Shown one piece after another: positions 18,767 through 27,435 of a stretch of DNA of 64,000 nt (the first letter of the stretch is position 1; each line of letters opens with the position of its first letter). Both the position numbers and the translations under genes were made by a program. The DNA is from Gammaproteobacteria bacterium (GTDB lineage: Bacteria; Pseudomonadota; Gammaproteobacteria; Thiohalomonadales; Thiohalomonadaceae), in NCBI GenBank assembly GCA_026196275.1, contig JAPHTQ010000029.1, forward strand, positions 1 to 64,000. Direction: 5' to 3'. The notes below the pieces were generated by a model that had not been told where the DNA came from, searched no databases, and saw only the letters and a list, made by a program, of their open reading frames with translations.

Positions 18767-19594
18767 TTGTTTACCCAGGGCCCGTCGATCACGTTTCGTG
18801 CCGGCCTGCTGCTGCTCGCCTCAATCGCCCTGATGACCCTGGATCATCGCCAGCAGACCCTTGAGGGGATACGCAGCGGTCTCTCGCTGGTGGTCTACCC
18901 GATGCAGTACCTGGTCAACCTGCCCTTCGTCATTGTCGACTGGGCCGACGAAACCCTCTCCACCCACAAAACCCTGCTGGCGCAGAACCGTGAGTTGCGC
19001 AGCCGGCAGCTCAAGCTCGACTTCCGGCTGCAGAAACTGGCGGCCCTGGAGGCCGAAAACGAGCGTCTGCGCGCCCTGCTGCAATCGGCCAGCCGCAACT
19101 GGGAACGGGTCCTTATCGCCGAACTGCTATCGGTCGACTTCGACCCGTTCAAGCACCGGGTACTGCTCAACAAGGGCAGCCGCGATGGTGTGTTCGAAGG
19201 CCATCCGCTACTCGATGCCCGGGGGGTCATGGGACAGGTCATCCACGTCACCCCGATCAACAGCACCGCCATCCTGATCACCGACCCGGCGCATGCCATA
19301 CCGGTACAGGTCAACCGCAACGGTCTGCGGGCCCTTGCGGTCGGTACCGGCGAGAACAATACCCTGGATATCCCGCACCTGCCGAATAACGCCGATATCG
19401 AGGTCGGCGACCTGCTGGTGACCTCGGGTCTTGGGCTGCGCTTTCCCTCCGGCTACCCCGTCGCCACGGTCGATACCATCAGGCGCGATCCGGGGCAGCC
19501 CTATGCGCAGATCAGCGCCACCCCGCTGGCACAACTGGATCACGCACGCGAGGTATTACTGGTCTGGCCGGAGCTACCGGAGGTGCCTGAGTGA
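18767..19594 (+). CDS. mreC: Rod-shape-determining protein MreC
   Basis: A bitopic inner-membrane protein with an N-terminal helix (RAGLLLLASIALMTL), a periplasmic coiled coil (LLAQNRELRSRQLKL, LEAENERLRALLQS) and beta-barrel domains (GVMGQVIHVTPINSTAILITD). It links MreB to PBP2. The start is unclear. TTG 18767 gives 275 residues, but three codons upstream an ATA (18758) precedes AAA CAG, is well spaced after a strong GGGGGTGAG site, and gives the usual MKQLF-like opening. A GTG at 18751 is out of frame. The stop overlaps the mreD GTG start. Confidence 0.93.
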   Translation: MFTQGPSITFRAGLLLLASIALMTLDHRQQTLEGIRSGLSLVVYPMQYLVNLPFVIVDWADETLSTHKTLLAQNRELRSRQLKLDFRLQKLAALEAENERLRALLQSASRNWERVLIAELLSVDFDPFKHRVLLNKGSRDGVFEGHPLLDARGVMGQVIHVTPINSTAILITDPAHAIPVQVNRNGLRALAVGTGENNTLDIPHLPNNADIEVGDLLVTSGLGLRFPSGYPVATVDTIRRDPGQPYAQISATPLAQLDHAREVLLVWPELPEVPE

Positions 19595-20079
19595 AAATGG
19601 TTCACCACCAGGGTGGCTGGGTCATCAGCCTGACATTCATTGCCGCCATGATGCTGACCATGGTGCCGCTACCCGGCTGGGCGGAGTTCCTGCGTCCTGA
19701 GTGGGTCACCATGGTATTGATCTACTGGTGCATGGCTCTGCCGCAACGTGTTGGCGTTGGGGTGGGCTGGGTTGCGGGGCTACTGCTCGATGTCATCCAC
19801 GGCGCCGTATTGGGCCAGTATGCCCTCGCCCTGTCATTGGTCGCCTACATTACCCTGACCCTGCACCAGCGCCTGCGTATCTATCCGCTGGCACAACAGG
19901 CGCTGATCGTATTGCTGTTACTATTGCTGCAGCAGTTGCTGGTGATCTGGATCAAGGGTTTCCTAGGCCAGTCGCCGGACAGCCTGCAATACTGGCTGCC
20001 CTCATTTACCAGTATGCTGCTGTGGCCCTGGATGTTCCTGATCCTTCGTGACGTTCGCAGAAATTTCCGGGTGAGCTGA
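19591..20079 (+). CDS. mreD: Rod-shape-determining protein MreD
   Basis: A 162-residue integral membrane protein with about five helices. It has the family pattern of RPEWVTMVLIYWCMALPQR, then GWVAGLLLDVIHGAVLGQYAL, and a C-terminal PSFTSMLLWPWMFLILRDVRR. It partners MreC in the elongasome. The GTG start overlaps the mreC stop (GTGA), and the next gene begins one base after its stop, so all are translationally coupled. Confidence 0.92.
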   Translation: MKMVHHQGGWVISLTFIAAMMLTMVPLPGWAEFLRPEWVTMVLIYWCMALPQRVGVGVGWVAGLLLDVIHGAVLGQYALALSLVAYITLTLHQRLRIYPLAQQALIVLLLLLLQQLLVIWIKGFLGQSPDSLQYWLPSFTSMLLWPWMFLILRDVRRNFRVS

Positions 20080-20080
20080 G

Positions 20081-21937
20081 GTGAAACAACGCAGAGCGCT
20101 TCTCAAGGACCCGCTCAGGGAGCGATACCTGTTCAACCGCCGTGCCATCGCCGCGGCGGTACTCACCCTGCTGCTGATCGCGATACTGGGCTCCCGCATG
20201 GCCTATCTGCAGGTGATGCGCCACGCCCACTTCACCACCCTCTCCACCAACAACCGGGTTGCCCTGCAGCCCCTGGCACCGACGCGTGGACTCATCTACG
20301 ACCGCAACGGTGTCCTGCTGGCACAAAACATCCCCACCTTCAGCCTGGAACTGGTACAGGAGCGGGTGGAGGATCTGGACGCCACCCTGGCACTCATCGC
20401 CGAACTGATTGAGGTCAGCGAGGAGGATATCGAGCGCTTCCGTCACGATCTCAAACGACAGCGCCGCTTCGAGGCGGTGCCACTGCGCTTTCGTCTCACA
20501 GATCGTGAGGTGGCACTGATCGCCGTTAACAGCCACCGCCTGCCCGGCGTGGAGATCAACTCCAGCCTGACCCGGCACTATCCGCAAGGCGCGCTGACAG
20601 CCCATAGCGTCGGCTATGTCGGACGAATCAACGTGCGTGAGCTCAAGGAGCTCGACCCCTCCAACTACGCTGCCACCACCTATGTCGGCAAGGTCGGGGT
20701 GGAGAGGAGCCATGAGGCGCAGTTGCACGGCAGTGTCGGCTATCAGCAGGTGGAGACCAACGCACGGGGGCGGGTGCTGCGTGTACTGGAGCGCACCCCG
20801 CCGACCCCGGGGCAAAACCTCTACCTGAACATCGACGCCGAACTACAGCGCACTGCCGAACAGGCCTTTAACGGCGAGCGCGGCTCACTGGTGGCGATCG
20901 AGCCGCAAACCGGCGCCGTACTCAGCCTGGTCAGCGTCCCCAGTTTTGATCCCAACCTGTTCGTCAACGGCATTGATCTCAAGACCTATCAAACGCTCAG
21001 CGACTCCCGCGACCAGCCGCTATTCAACCGCGCCCTGCGCGGACAGTACCCGCCCGGCTCCACCACCAAGCCGCTTCTTGGCCTGGCCGGGCTGGAGCTG
21101 AACCAGATCACGGCAAACGATTCACTGTTCTGTCGCGGCTGGTTCAGCCTGGAGGGGGACGACCATCGCTATCGCGACTGGAAAAAGCGCGGACATGGGT
21201 CGATCAACCTCACTGGTGCCATTGTCGAGTCCTGCGATGTCTTCTTTTATGATCTGGCACTGAATCTGGGGATCGACAACATCTCCAGCTATCTGGGCCA
21301 GTTCGGCTTCGGCCGTAAAACCAACATCGATATCGGCAGTGAGGCCTCTGGGCTGCTGCCCAGCCGTGAGTGGAAGCGACGGGTGCGCCGAGAGCCGTGG
21401 TTCCCGGGGGAGACCCTGATCACCGGCATCGGCCAGGGCTTTTTCCTCTCCACGCCGTTACAACTGGCCAACGCCACCGCTGCCCTGGCCGCCGGCGGCA
21501 AGTTGATGCAGCCGCGGGTGGTGGGGGCCACGGAGGATCCTGCCACTCCCGGCCCCGTCCCCACCGCCGCGGTTACCCTCGAGGAGGCCGCGATCAGATA
21601 CCCTGCCAACTGGCGCCGTATCATTCAGGCGATGGTCAAGGTGGTCCACGACAGTCATGGTACCGCCCGTGGAATCAGTTCGGGGCTGCAATACAAGATG
21701 GCCGGCAAGACCGGTACCGCGCAGGTCTTCGGGATCAAACAGGATGAGGAGTACGTGGCCGAGGATATCGCCAAGCGGTTGCGCGACCACGCCCTGTTTA
21801 TCGCCTTCGCCCCGGCCGATGAGCCGAAGATCGCGGTCGCCCTGATCGTGGAAAACGGGGGCAGCGGTGGCGCCGTGGCGGCACCGATCGCACGCAAGGT
21901 GATCGACCACTACCTGCTGGGAGCCAATCAACCGTGA
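20081..21937 (+). CDS. mrdA: Penicillin-binding protein 2 (elongasome transpeptidase)
   Basis: A 618-residue class B PBP that cross-links lateral-wall peptidoglycan. It has one N-terminal membrane helix (about 23-43), a pedestal domain (about 60-240) and a transpeptidase domain with the three active-site motifs: SxxK in PPGSTTKPL (Ser 327, Lys 330), SCD (Ser 384) and KTGTAQ (543-548). It starts at GTG 20081. RodA, its glycosyltransferase partner, follows ten bases after the stop. Confidence 0.96.
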   Translation: MKQRRALLKDPLRERYLFNRRAIAAAVLTLLLIAILGSRMAYLQVMRHAHFTTLSTNNRVALQPLAPTRGLIYDRNGVLLAQNIPTFSLELVQERVEDLDATLALIAELIEVSEEDIERFRHDLKRQRRFEAVPLRFRLTDREVALIAVNSHRLPGVEINSSLTRHYPQGALTAHSVGYVGRINVRELKELDPSNYAATTYVGKVGVERSHEAQLHGSVGYQQVETNARGRVLRVLERTPPTPGQNLYLNIDAELQRTAEQAFNGERGSLVAIEPQTGAVLSLVSVPSFDPNLFVNGIDLKTYQTLSDSRDQPLFNRALRGQYPPGSTTKPLLGLAGLELNQITANDSLFCRGWFSLEGDDHRYRDWKKRGHGSINLTGAIVESCDVFFYDLALNLGIDNISSYLGQFGFGRKTNIDIGSEASGLLPSREWKRRVRREPWFPGETLITGIGQGFFLSTPLQLANATAALAAGGKLMQPRVVGATEDPATPGPVPTAAVTLEEAAIRYPANWRRIIQAMVKVVHDSHGTARGISSGLQYKMAGKTGTAQVFGIKQDEEYVAEDIAKRLRDHALFIAFAPADEPKIAVALIVENGGSGGAVAAPIARKVIDHYLLGANQP

Positions 21938-21946
21938 GAGTGAACC

Positions 21947-23059
21947 ATGCTGCTTAGCGATGCCTCCACCAGTCACAGCCTGTTCCGGCGCATCCATCTG
22001 GACCCGCCGCTGCTGGCCGCTCTGCTACTGCTGGCCGGTGTCGGGCTGGTGATCCTGTTCAGTGCCAGTGGCGGAAGCGAGGCACAGATCTGGCGCCAGC
22101 TCACCCGCCTGGGGATCTCTTTTGGCGTTATGCTGCTGCTGGCCCAGGTGTCACCGGATACCCTGCTGCGCTGGACCCACTGGATCTTCGGCTTCGGCCT
22201 GATCATGCTCATCGCGGTACTCATCGTCGGCGATGTCGGCAAGGGTGCCCAGCGCTGGCTGGCGTTCGGCGGCATCCGCTTCCAGCCCTCCGAGCTGATG
22301 AAGCTGGCAGTGCCGATGATGGTGGCCTGGTATTTTGCGGAAAAATCTCTGCCGGCACAGACCCGGCACTCCCTCGTGGCGCTGGCCATTGTTGTCGTGC
22401 CGACCCTGCTGATCGCCAAACAGCCTGATCTGGGCACCGCGGTGTTGATTGCCAGCTCCGGTCTGTTCATCCTGCTGTTTGCCGGCCTGAGCTGGCGCCT
22501 GGTGGGGTTCGCCACACTACTTGCCCTCCCTCTGGGCTGGCTGCTGTGGCAGTTCGGCATGCACGACTACCAGCGCCGCCGTGTGCTGACCTTTCTCAAC
22601 CCCGAAAGCGACCCGCTTGGCTCCGGCTACCACATCATCCAGTCCAAGATCGCCATCGGCTCCGGCGGGCTCTACGGCAAGGGCTGGCTCAACGGCACCC
22701 AGTCGCATCTGGAGTTTTTGCCGGAGCGTCACACCGATTTCATCTTTGCCGTCTTTAGTGAAGAGTTCGGCCTGATGGGGGTGCTGCTGCTGCTCGCCAT
22801 CTACCTGCTCATCGTGCTGCGCGGTCTCTACATCGCCAGCCAGGCCCAGGACACCTTCTCGCGTCTGCTCGCCGGCGGCCTGAGCATGACCTTTATGGTC
22901 TACGTCTTTGTCAACATCGGCATGGTCACCGGCCTGCTGCCGGTGGTCGGCGTACCACTGCCGCTGGTGAGCTATGGCGGCAGTTCGATGGTGACCTTGA
23001 TGGCCGCTTTCGGTATTCTGATGTCCATCCACACCCACCGAAAACTGCTGAAGAACTGA
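21947..23059 (+). CDS. rodA: Peptidoglycan glycosyltransferase RodA
   Basis: A 370-residue SEDS-family polymerase with about ten membrane helices. It extends glycan strands from lipid II with PBP2. Motifs are GKGAQRWLAFGGIRFQPSE, KQPDLGTA with the conserved Asp, GSGGLYGKGWLNGTQS, LPERHTDFIFAVFSEEFG and PLPLVSYGGSS. It sits between mrdA and mltB with minimal spacing. Confidence 0.96.
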   Translation: MLLSDASTSHSLFRRIHLDPPLLAALLLLAGVGLVILFSASGGSEAQIWRQLTRLGISFGVMLLLAQVSPDTLLRWTHWIFGFGLIMLIAVLIVGDVGKGAQRWLAFGGIRFQPSELMKLAVPMMVAWYFAEKSLPAQTRHSLVALAIVVVPTLLIAKQPDLGTAVLIASSGLFILLFAGLSWRLVGFATLLALPLGWLLWQFGMHDYQRRRVLTFLNPESDPLGSGYHIIQSKIAIGSGGLYGKGWLNGTQSHLEFLPERHTDFIFAVFSEEFGLMGVLLLLAIYLLIVLRGLYIASQAQDTFSRLLAGGLSMTFMVYVFVNIGMVTGLLPVVGVPLPLVSYGGSSMVTLMAAFGILMSIHTHRKLLKN

Positions 23060-23061
23060 CC

Positions 23062-24066
23062 ATGGTGAAAAAACTGTTCATTGCGCTGTTGCTACTCGCC
23101 CCCCTGCCGCTGTTTGCCCAGGACTTCCCGCAGCAATTCCCGCAGAGCCGGGAGTTCATCCAGGAGATGAGTGACAAGCATGGTTTCTCCACCCAGACAC
23201 TGGCGGATCTCTTCGCCCGGGTCGAACACAAGCAGGCGATCATTGATGCCATCAGCCGCCCGGCAGAGAGCAAACCCTGGTACCAGTACCGGCCGATCTT
23301 CGTCACCGCCGAACGCATCCGCCAGGGTGTGGAGTTCTGGCAGGAGAACGAGCCGTTGCTGGAGCGCGCGCACAAGGAGTACGGAGTGCCGCCGCACATT
23401 ATCGTTGCCATCATCGGTGTGGAGACCCGTTACGGTCGTCACAGTGGCAGCTACCGGGTAATGGATGCCCTCAGCACCCTCGCCTTCAACTATCCCAAAC
23501 GGGGCAGTTTCTTTCGCGGCCAGCTCGAGGCCTTCCTGCTGATGACCCGGGAAGAGCAGCGTGATCCGCTGGAATTTCTCGGCTCCTATGCCGGTGCGAT
23601 GGGCATGCCCCAGTTCATTCCCAGCAGCTTCCGCGCCTATGCGGTGGACTTCGACAATGACGGCAGGCGTGACCTGTGGCAGAACACCAGCGATGTCATC
23701 GGCAGCGTCGCCAACTACTTTGCCGAGCATAAATGGCGTAGCGGTGAGCCGGTCGCCAGCCGCGCCACCCTCAGCGGTGAGTCGCCGCAGGCGGCCCTCG
23801 ACAAGGGATACCGGCCTTCACTGACGCTCGCTGAACTCAAGCGCCTGGGCGTGCAACCCGTTGCCAACTATAATGATAACGATGAGGTGGCGCTGATCGC
23901 GCTGGACAGTACCCCTGAGCAGCAGCAGTACTGGGTCACACGGCACAACTTCTATGTCATCACCCGGTACAACCACAGTCCGCTGTATGCCATGGCGGTT
24001 CACCAGCTGGCCGAGGCGATCCGCACCACCCGCGCCACGACACCACGCAAGGACGGTAACAGTTAG
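23062..24066 (+). CDS. mltB: Membrane-bound lytic murein transglycosylase B
   Basis: A 334-residue family-3 lytic transglycosylase that cuts glycan strands to 1,6-anhydro-muropeptides. It has a signal sequence (LFIALLLLAPLPLFA), the catalytic Glu in IGVETRYGR (about residue 121), YPKRGSFFRGQLEAFL and GSYAGAMGMPQFIPSSFR, plus an EF-hand-like DFDNDGRRDL that may bind Ca2+. No lipobox Cys is apparent, so it may be soluble in the periplasm. It begins two bases after rodA. Confidence 0.94.
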   Translation: MVKKLFIALLLLAPLPLFAQDFPQQFPQSREFIQEMSDKHGFSTQTLADLFARVEHKQAIIDAISRPAESKPWYQYRPIFVTAERIRQGVEFWQENEPLLERAHKEYGVPPHIIVAIIGVETRYGRHSGSYRVMDALSTLAFNYPKRGSFFRGQLEAFLLMTREEQRDPLEFLGSYAGAMGMPQFIPSSFRAYAVDFDNDGRRDLWQNTSDVIGSVANYFAEHKWRSGEPVASRATLSGESPQAALDKGYRPSLTLAELKRLGVQPVANYNDNDEVALIALDSTPEQQQYWVTRHNFYVITRYNHSPLYAMAVHQLAEAIRTTRATTPRKDGNS

Positions 24067-24068
24067 GA

Positions 24069-24914
24069 ATGCCGATAAACGCTCTGACAGGCCGATATAT
24101 TGGGCTCGCTGCAGTTGCGGTGATGCTCTCGCTTTCTGCCTGCAGTGCCCACCGCGACAGCGGTCCGAGTCGCCCGGTCAACGTCAGTCATATCCCCGAT
24201 GCCGTGCCGAGGTATGAAGAGCGAACCCGTGCCGGCAACCCTCCCAGTTACGTCGTGCTGGGCAAACGCTACTACGTGATGAAGGAGAGTGCCGGCTATG
24301 TCGAGCGGGGTATCGCCTCCTGGTACGGCAGGAAATTCCACGGCCGCAAGACCTCTAATGGTGAAACCTACAACATGTACGCCATGACCGCAGCGCACAA
24401 GACCCTGCCCATCCCCTCCTATGTACAGGTGACCAACCTGGACAACGGCAAGCGGATAGTCGTGCGGGTCAACGACCGCGGCCCGTTCCATGAGGGGCGC
24501 ATCATCGACCTCTCCTATACGGCGGCGCAGAAGCTCGATATCGTCGGCCACGGCACCGGCCGGGTCGAGGTGCGGGCAATCGAAGCGGGTCAACCGATAC
24601 CGGGGACACCCACCCGTATCGCCGGCGGCGAACGGCAACTACAGTCTGCAACGCTCGCTGACGCGCCCGCCAGGGCAAAACCCTCACTCTACCTGCAGCT
24701 CGGCTCATTCATCAGCATGCACAATGCCGAAACGCTGCGCGCCCGGCTGGCGCTCAACAACGTCGCCGGCGCGGCGGTCAAGCACACCACCGTCGATCGC
24801 CAGAACATCTACCGGGTGCGGGTCGGGCCGCTTCAGTCGGTGGAAGAGGCCGGCAGGGTAGCGAGCCAGATCAATAATCTCGGGATGGGCGTGCCGACGA
24901 TTATCATCGACTGA
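24069..24914 (+). CDS. rlpA: RlpA-like septal lytic transglycosylase with SPOR domain
   Basis: A 281-residue lipoprotein: a membrane helix ending in the lipobox LSAC (Cys about 25), a double-psi beta-barrel (GIASWYGRKFHGRKTSNGE, RVNDRGPFHEGRIIDLS), and a C-terminal SPOR domain (about 205-280; LYLQLGSFISMHNAE, YRVRVGPLQSVEEA) that binds denuded glycan at division sites. In species tested, RlpA cleaves such glycans. The catalytic Asp region NDRGPF is intact. It begins two bases after mltB. Confidence 0.93.
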   Translation: MPINALTGRYIGLAAVAVMLSLSACSAHRDSGPSRPVNVSHIPDAVPRYEERTRAGNPPSYVVLGKRYYVMKESAGYVERGIASWYGRKFHGRKTSNGETYNMYAMTAAHKTLPIPSYVQVTNLDNGKRIVVRVNDRGPFHEGRIIDLSYTAAQKLDIVGHGTGRVEVRAIEAGQPIPGTPTRIAGGERQLQSATLADAPARAKPSLYLQLGSFISMHNAETLRARLALNNVAGAAVKHTTVDRQNIYRVRVGPLQSVEEAGRVASQINNLGMGVPTIIID

Positions 24915-24996
24915 CCAGTGGTCTACTTTTCATTACGCTAAAGCGTTAAAATGGCTTGCCATTCCCTTGAATTATCTACGGTAATCAGTTAAGCCC

Positions 24997-26139
24997 ATGA
25001 TGCGTTCTCTCAAAATATTCACCACGCTACTGCTGCTGGCAGCCTTTTATACTGCGCAGGCGGCCCCCTCCCTGATCCCCTCGCCGCCACGGCTGGCCGC
25101 CACCGGCTATGTACTGATGGATTATCACAGCGGCCAGGTCCTGGCTTCGGACAATGCCGAACAACACCTGGAACCGGCCAGCCTGACCAAGTTGATGACC
25201 GCCTACACCGTGTTTCACGAGCTCAAATCCGGCCACATCAAACTCGATGACGAGGTGCGCATCAGTGAAAAGGCCTGGCGCATGATCGGCTCGAAGATGT
25301 TCATCGAGGTCGGTAAATACGTCACCGTCGAGAAGCTGCTCAAGGGAATGATCATCCAGTCCGGCAACGACGCCAGCGTGGCGCTGGCCGAATATGTCGC
25401 CGGCAGCGAGGATGCCTTTGTGCCCCTGATGAACGCCCATGCGGAAAACCTGGGGCTTAGCGGCACCCATTTCGTCAACAGCACCGGACTGCCGCATGGG
25501 GAGCACTACACCACCCCCATCGACATGGCGCGCCTGGCCGCGGCACTGATCCGCGAATTTCCGGAGTACTACGAATGGTATTCGGAGGAGAAATACACCT
25601 TCAACAGCATCACCCAGTCCAACCGCAACCTGTTGCTGTTCCGCGACGACAGCGTGGACGGGCTGAAGACCGGCCACACCGAGGCGGCCGGTTACTGCCT
25701 GGTCGCCTCGGCCATGCGTGAGGGGATGCGTCTGATCACCGTGGTCATGGGTACCGAAAGTGAGAAGGCCCGTGCCCAGGAGAGCCAGAAGCTGCTCAAC
25801 TACGGTTTCCGTTTCTACGAAACTCACCAGTTGTATGAGGCCAACAAGCCGCTCAAGCAGATGCGCATCTGGAAGGGTGAGCTGGAGCAACTGCCCGTGG
25901 GGCTTGCCGATGCCCTTTTCGTCACCGTCCCCCGGGGGGAGTATCAGGCGCTGAAGGCCTCGATGCGAGTGGGTAAAACCCTTGTCGCCCCGGTCAGCAG
26001 CGGACAGAGTGTCGGTACAGTCAGCATCAGGCTGGGGGACGAGACCCTCGCCGAGCGACCCCTGGTTGCGCTGCAGGAGGTCGCCGAGGGCGGTCTGTGG
26101 CAAAAGCTCAAGGACAGCGCCCTGCTGCTGCTGGAATAA
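24997..26139 (+). CDS. dacA: D-alanyl-D-alanine carboxypeptidase (PBP5/6 type)
   Basis: A 380-residue low-molecular-weight PBP that trims the terminal D-Ala from pentapeptides. It has a signal peptide (FTTLLLLAAFYTAQA), SxxK in PASLTKLM (Ser 62, Lys 65), SGN in QSGNDASVAL and KTG in LKTGHTEAAGYC (Lys 224). The C-terminal beta domain and a terminal amphipathic helix (LWQKLKDSALLLLE) anchor it to the membrane. The 82 bp before it may carry a promoter; no strong consensus was seen. Confidence 0.95.
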   Translation: MMRSLKIFTTLLLLAAFYTAQAAPSLIPSPPRLAATGYVLMDYHSGQVLASDNAEQHLEPASLTKLMTAYTVFHELKSGHIKLDDEVRISEKAWRMIGSKMFIEVGKYVTVEKLLKGMIIQSGNDASVALAEYVAGSEDAFVPLMNAHAENLGLSGTHFVNSTGLPHGEHYTTPIDMARLAAALIREFPEYYEWYSEEKYTFNSITQSNRNLLLFRDDSVDGLKTGHTEAAGYCLVASAMREGMRLITVVMGTESEKARAQESQKLLNYGFRFYETHQLYEANKPLKQMRIWKGELEQLPVGLADALFVTVPRGEYQALKASMRVGKTLVAPVSSGQSVGTVSIRLGDETLAERPLVALQEVAEGGLWQKLKDSALLLLE

Positions 26140-26148
26140 GTTCAGGGC

Positions 26149-27021
26149 ATGAGTGACATCGATAACGGCATCGTCTACCTCAATGGTGAGTTTCTGCCCG
26201 CCGGGGAGGCAAAAATCTCGGTACTGGATCGGGGTTTCATTTTCGGTGACGGTGTCTACGAGGTGATCCCGGTCTACGGCGGCCACCTGTTCCGCTTGCC
26301 GCACCATCTGCAACGGCTGGACCACAGTCTGGAAGGGATCCACATGGCCAACCCGCTGGCCCACAACCACTGGCAGGCGGTGCTGGAGCAGCTGGTCGAG
26401 CTGAACGGCGGCGGCGATCAGTCGCTCTACCTGCAGGTGACCCGCGGTGTGGCCAAACGTGACCACGGCTTCCCACCCGACACCGAGCCTACCGTCTTCG
26501 CCATGAGCAACCCCATCTCGGCGGTGCCGGAGAGTCTGCGTGAGGGTATCGCTGCCGCCACCGTCGAGGACTTCCGCTGGAAGCTTTGCCACATCAAGGC
26601 CATCGCCCTGTTACCGAATATCCTGCTGCGGCAACAGGCGGTGGAGGCCGGTGCCGAAGAGGCGATCATGCTGCGCGACGGCTTTGTTACCGAGGGGGCG
26701 GCCAGTAATGTCTTCATCGTCAACAACGGCGTGGTACTGACCCCACCCAAGAGCAACCTGCTGTTACCCGGCGTCACCCGTGATCTGGTGGTGGAACTGT
26801 GTCAGCAAAACGGGCTCCCCTGTGTTGAAGGAGCGATAAGCGAGATGCAACTGAAAGAGGCCGACGAGATCTGGCTGACCTCCTCCTCCAGGGAGATCAT
26901 CCCGGTCACCCGGCTCGACGGCCTGCCTGTCGGTGACGGTCGACCCGGCCGCGGTTGGCAGCAGCTTATCGCCCTCTATCAGCAATACAAACAGGCCTTT
27001 CGTGAAGGCCGGGTGACATAG
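26149..27021 (+). CDS. dat: D-amino-acid aminotransferase (fold type IV PLP enzyme)
   Basis: A 290-residue enzyme that makes D-alanine or D-glutamate from keto acids. Motifs are VLDRGFIFGDGVYEVIPVY, HLQRLDHSL, the PLP lysine in CHIKAIALLPNIL, EEAIMLRDGFVTEGAASNVF and the phosphate-cup LLLPGVTRDL. The DAT rather than branched-chain assignment rests on the short length and overall pattern. Lying between the carboxypeptidase and the DUF493 gene, it fits recycling or supply of D-Ala for the wall. An aminodeoxychorismate-lyase-like role is less likely. Confidence 0.88.
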   Translation: MSDIDNGIVYLNGEFLPAGEAKISVLDRGFIFGDGVYEVIPVYGGHLFRLPHHLQRLDHSLEGIHMANPLAHNHWQAVLEQLVELNGGGDQSLYLQVTRGVAKRDHGFPPDTEPTVFAMSNPISAVPESLREGIAAATVEDFRWKLCHIKAIALLPNILLRQQAVEAGAEEAIMLRDGFVTEGAASNVFIVNNGVVLTPPKSNLLLPGVTRDLVVELCQQNGLPCVEGAISEMQLKEADEIWLTSSSREIIPVTRLDGLPVGDGRPGRGWQQLIALYQQYKQAFREGRVT

Positions 27022-27025
27022 ACCG

Positions 27026-27292
27026 ATGAGTGAACAAGAGACCCTGCTGGAATTCCCCTGTCAGTTCCCGATCAAGGCCATGGGCCGGGCGGGGGCGGAC
27101 TTCGAGGCACAGATCGTCGCCCTGGTACGCAAACACGTCCCGGACCTGGGTGAAGGCGCCGTCAAGACCCGCGACAGTCAGGGCGGCAGATACCTCTCCG
27201 TCACCGTGACCGTCACCGCCACCAGTCGCGAACAGCTGGACAATATCTACCGTGAGCTGACCGCCTGCGAACAGGTACTGATGGCGCTTTAA
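27026..27292 (+). CDS. ybeD: DUF493/YbeD family protein
   Basis: An 88-residue ferredoxin-fold protein. LEFPCQFPIKAMGRAG, RDSQGGRYLSVTVTVTATSREQLDNIYREL and VLMAL match YbeD. It is usually found between dacA and lipB, as here, and is thought to have a regulatory role in lipoate or amino-acid metabolism. It starts four bases after dat. Confidence 0.92.
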   Translation: MSEQETLLEFPCQFPIKAMGRAGADFEAQIVALVRKHVPDLGEGAVKTRDSQGGRYLSVTVTVTATSREQLDNIYRELTACEQVLMAL

Positions 27293-27295
27293 CAT

Positions 27296-27435
27296 AAGTT
27301 AAAAGTTCAAGGTTTCAGGTTTCAAGATGCGCAGTCTCACCATGTTAAACTTTGACGCTTGCACTGCGCTCACCCCCCGGTGCAGGTGCCACTCTTTGAA
27401 CTTTGAACTTTGAACTTTGAACTTTGAACTTTGAA
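27296..27435. repeat. Heptamer inverted-repeat element with six CTTTGAA copies
   Basis: The right arm is six perfect tandem copies of CTTTGAA (27394-27435). The left arm (27296-27326) has imperfect complements (AGTTCAAGG, TTTCAGG, TTTCAAG). About 67 bp of unrelated DNA lies between. The last copies contain the lipB start codon. Each copy is 7 bp, so gain or loss of one would shift the frame. Confidence 0.8.

Noticed and set aside
25027-26592. 521-residue minus-strand frame
   Set aside because: Antisense to dacA and dat, with no family motif.
27394-27435. CRISPR-like array
   Set aside because: Units are 7 bp and directly tandem with no spacers; no cas genes in the window.
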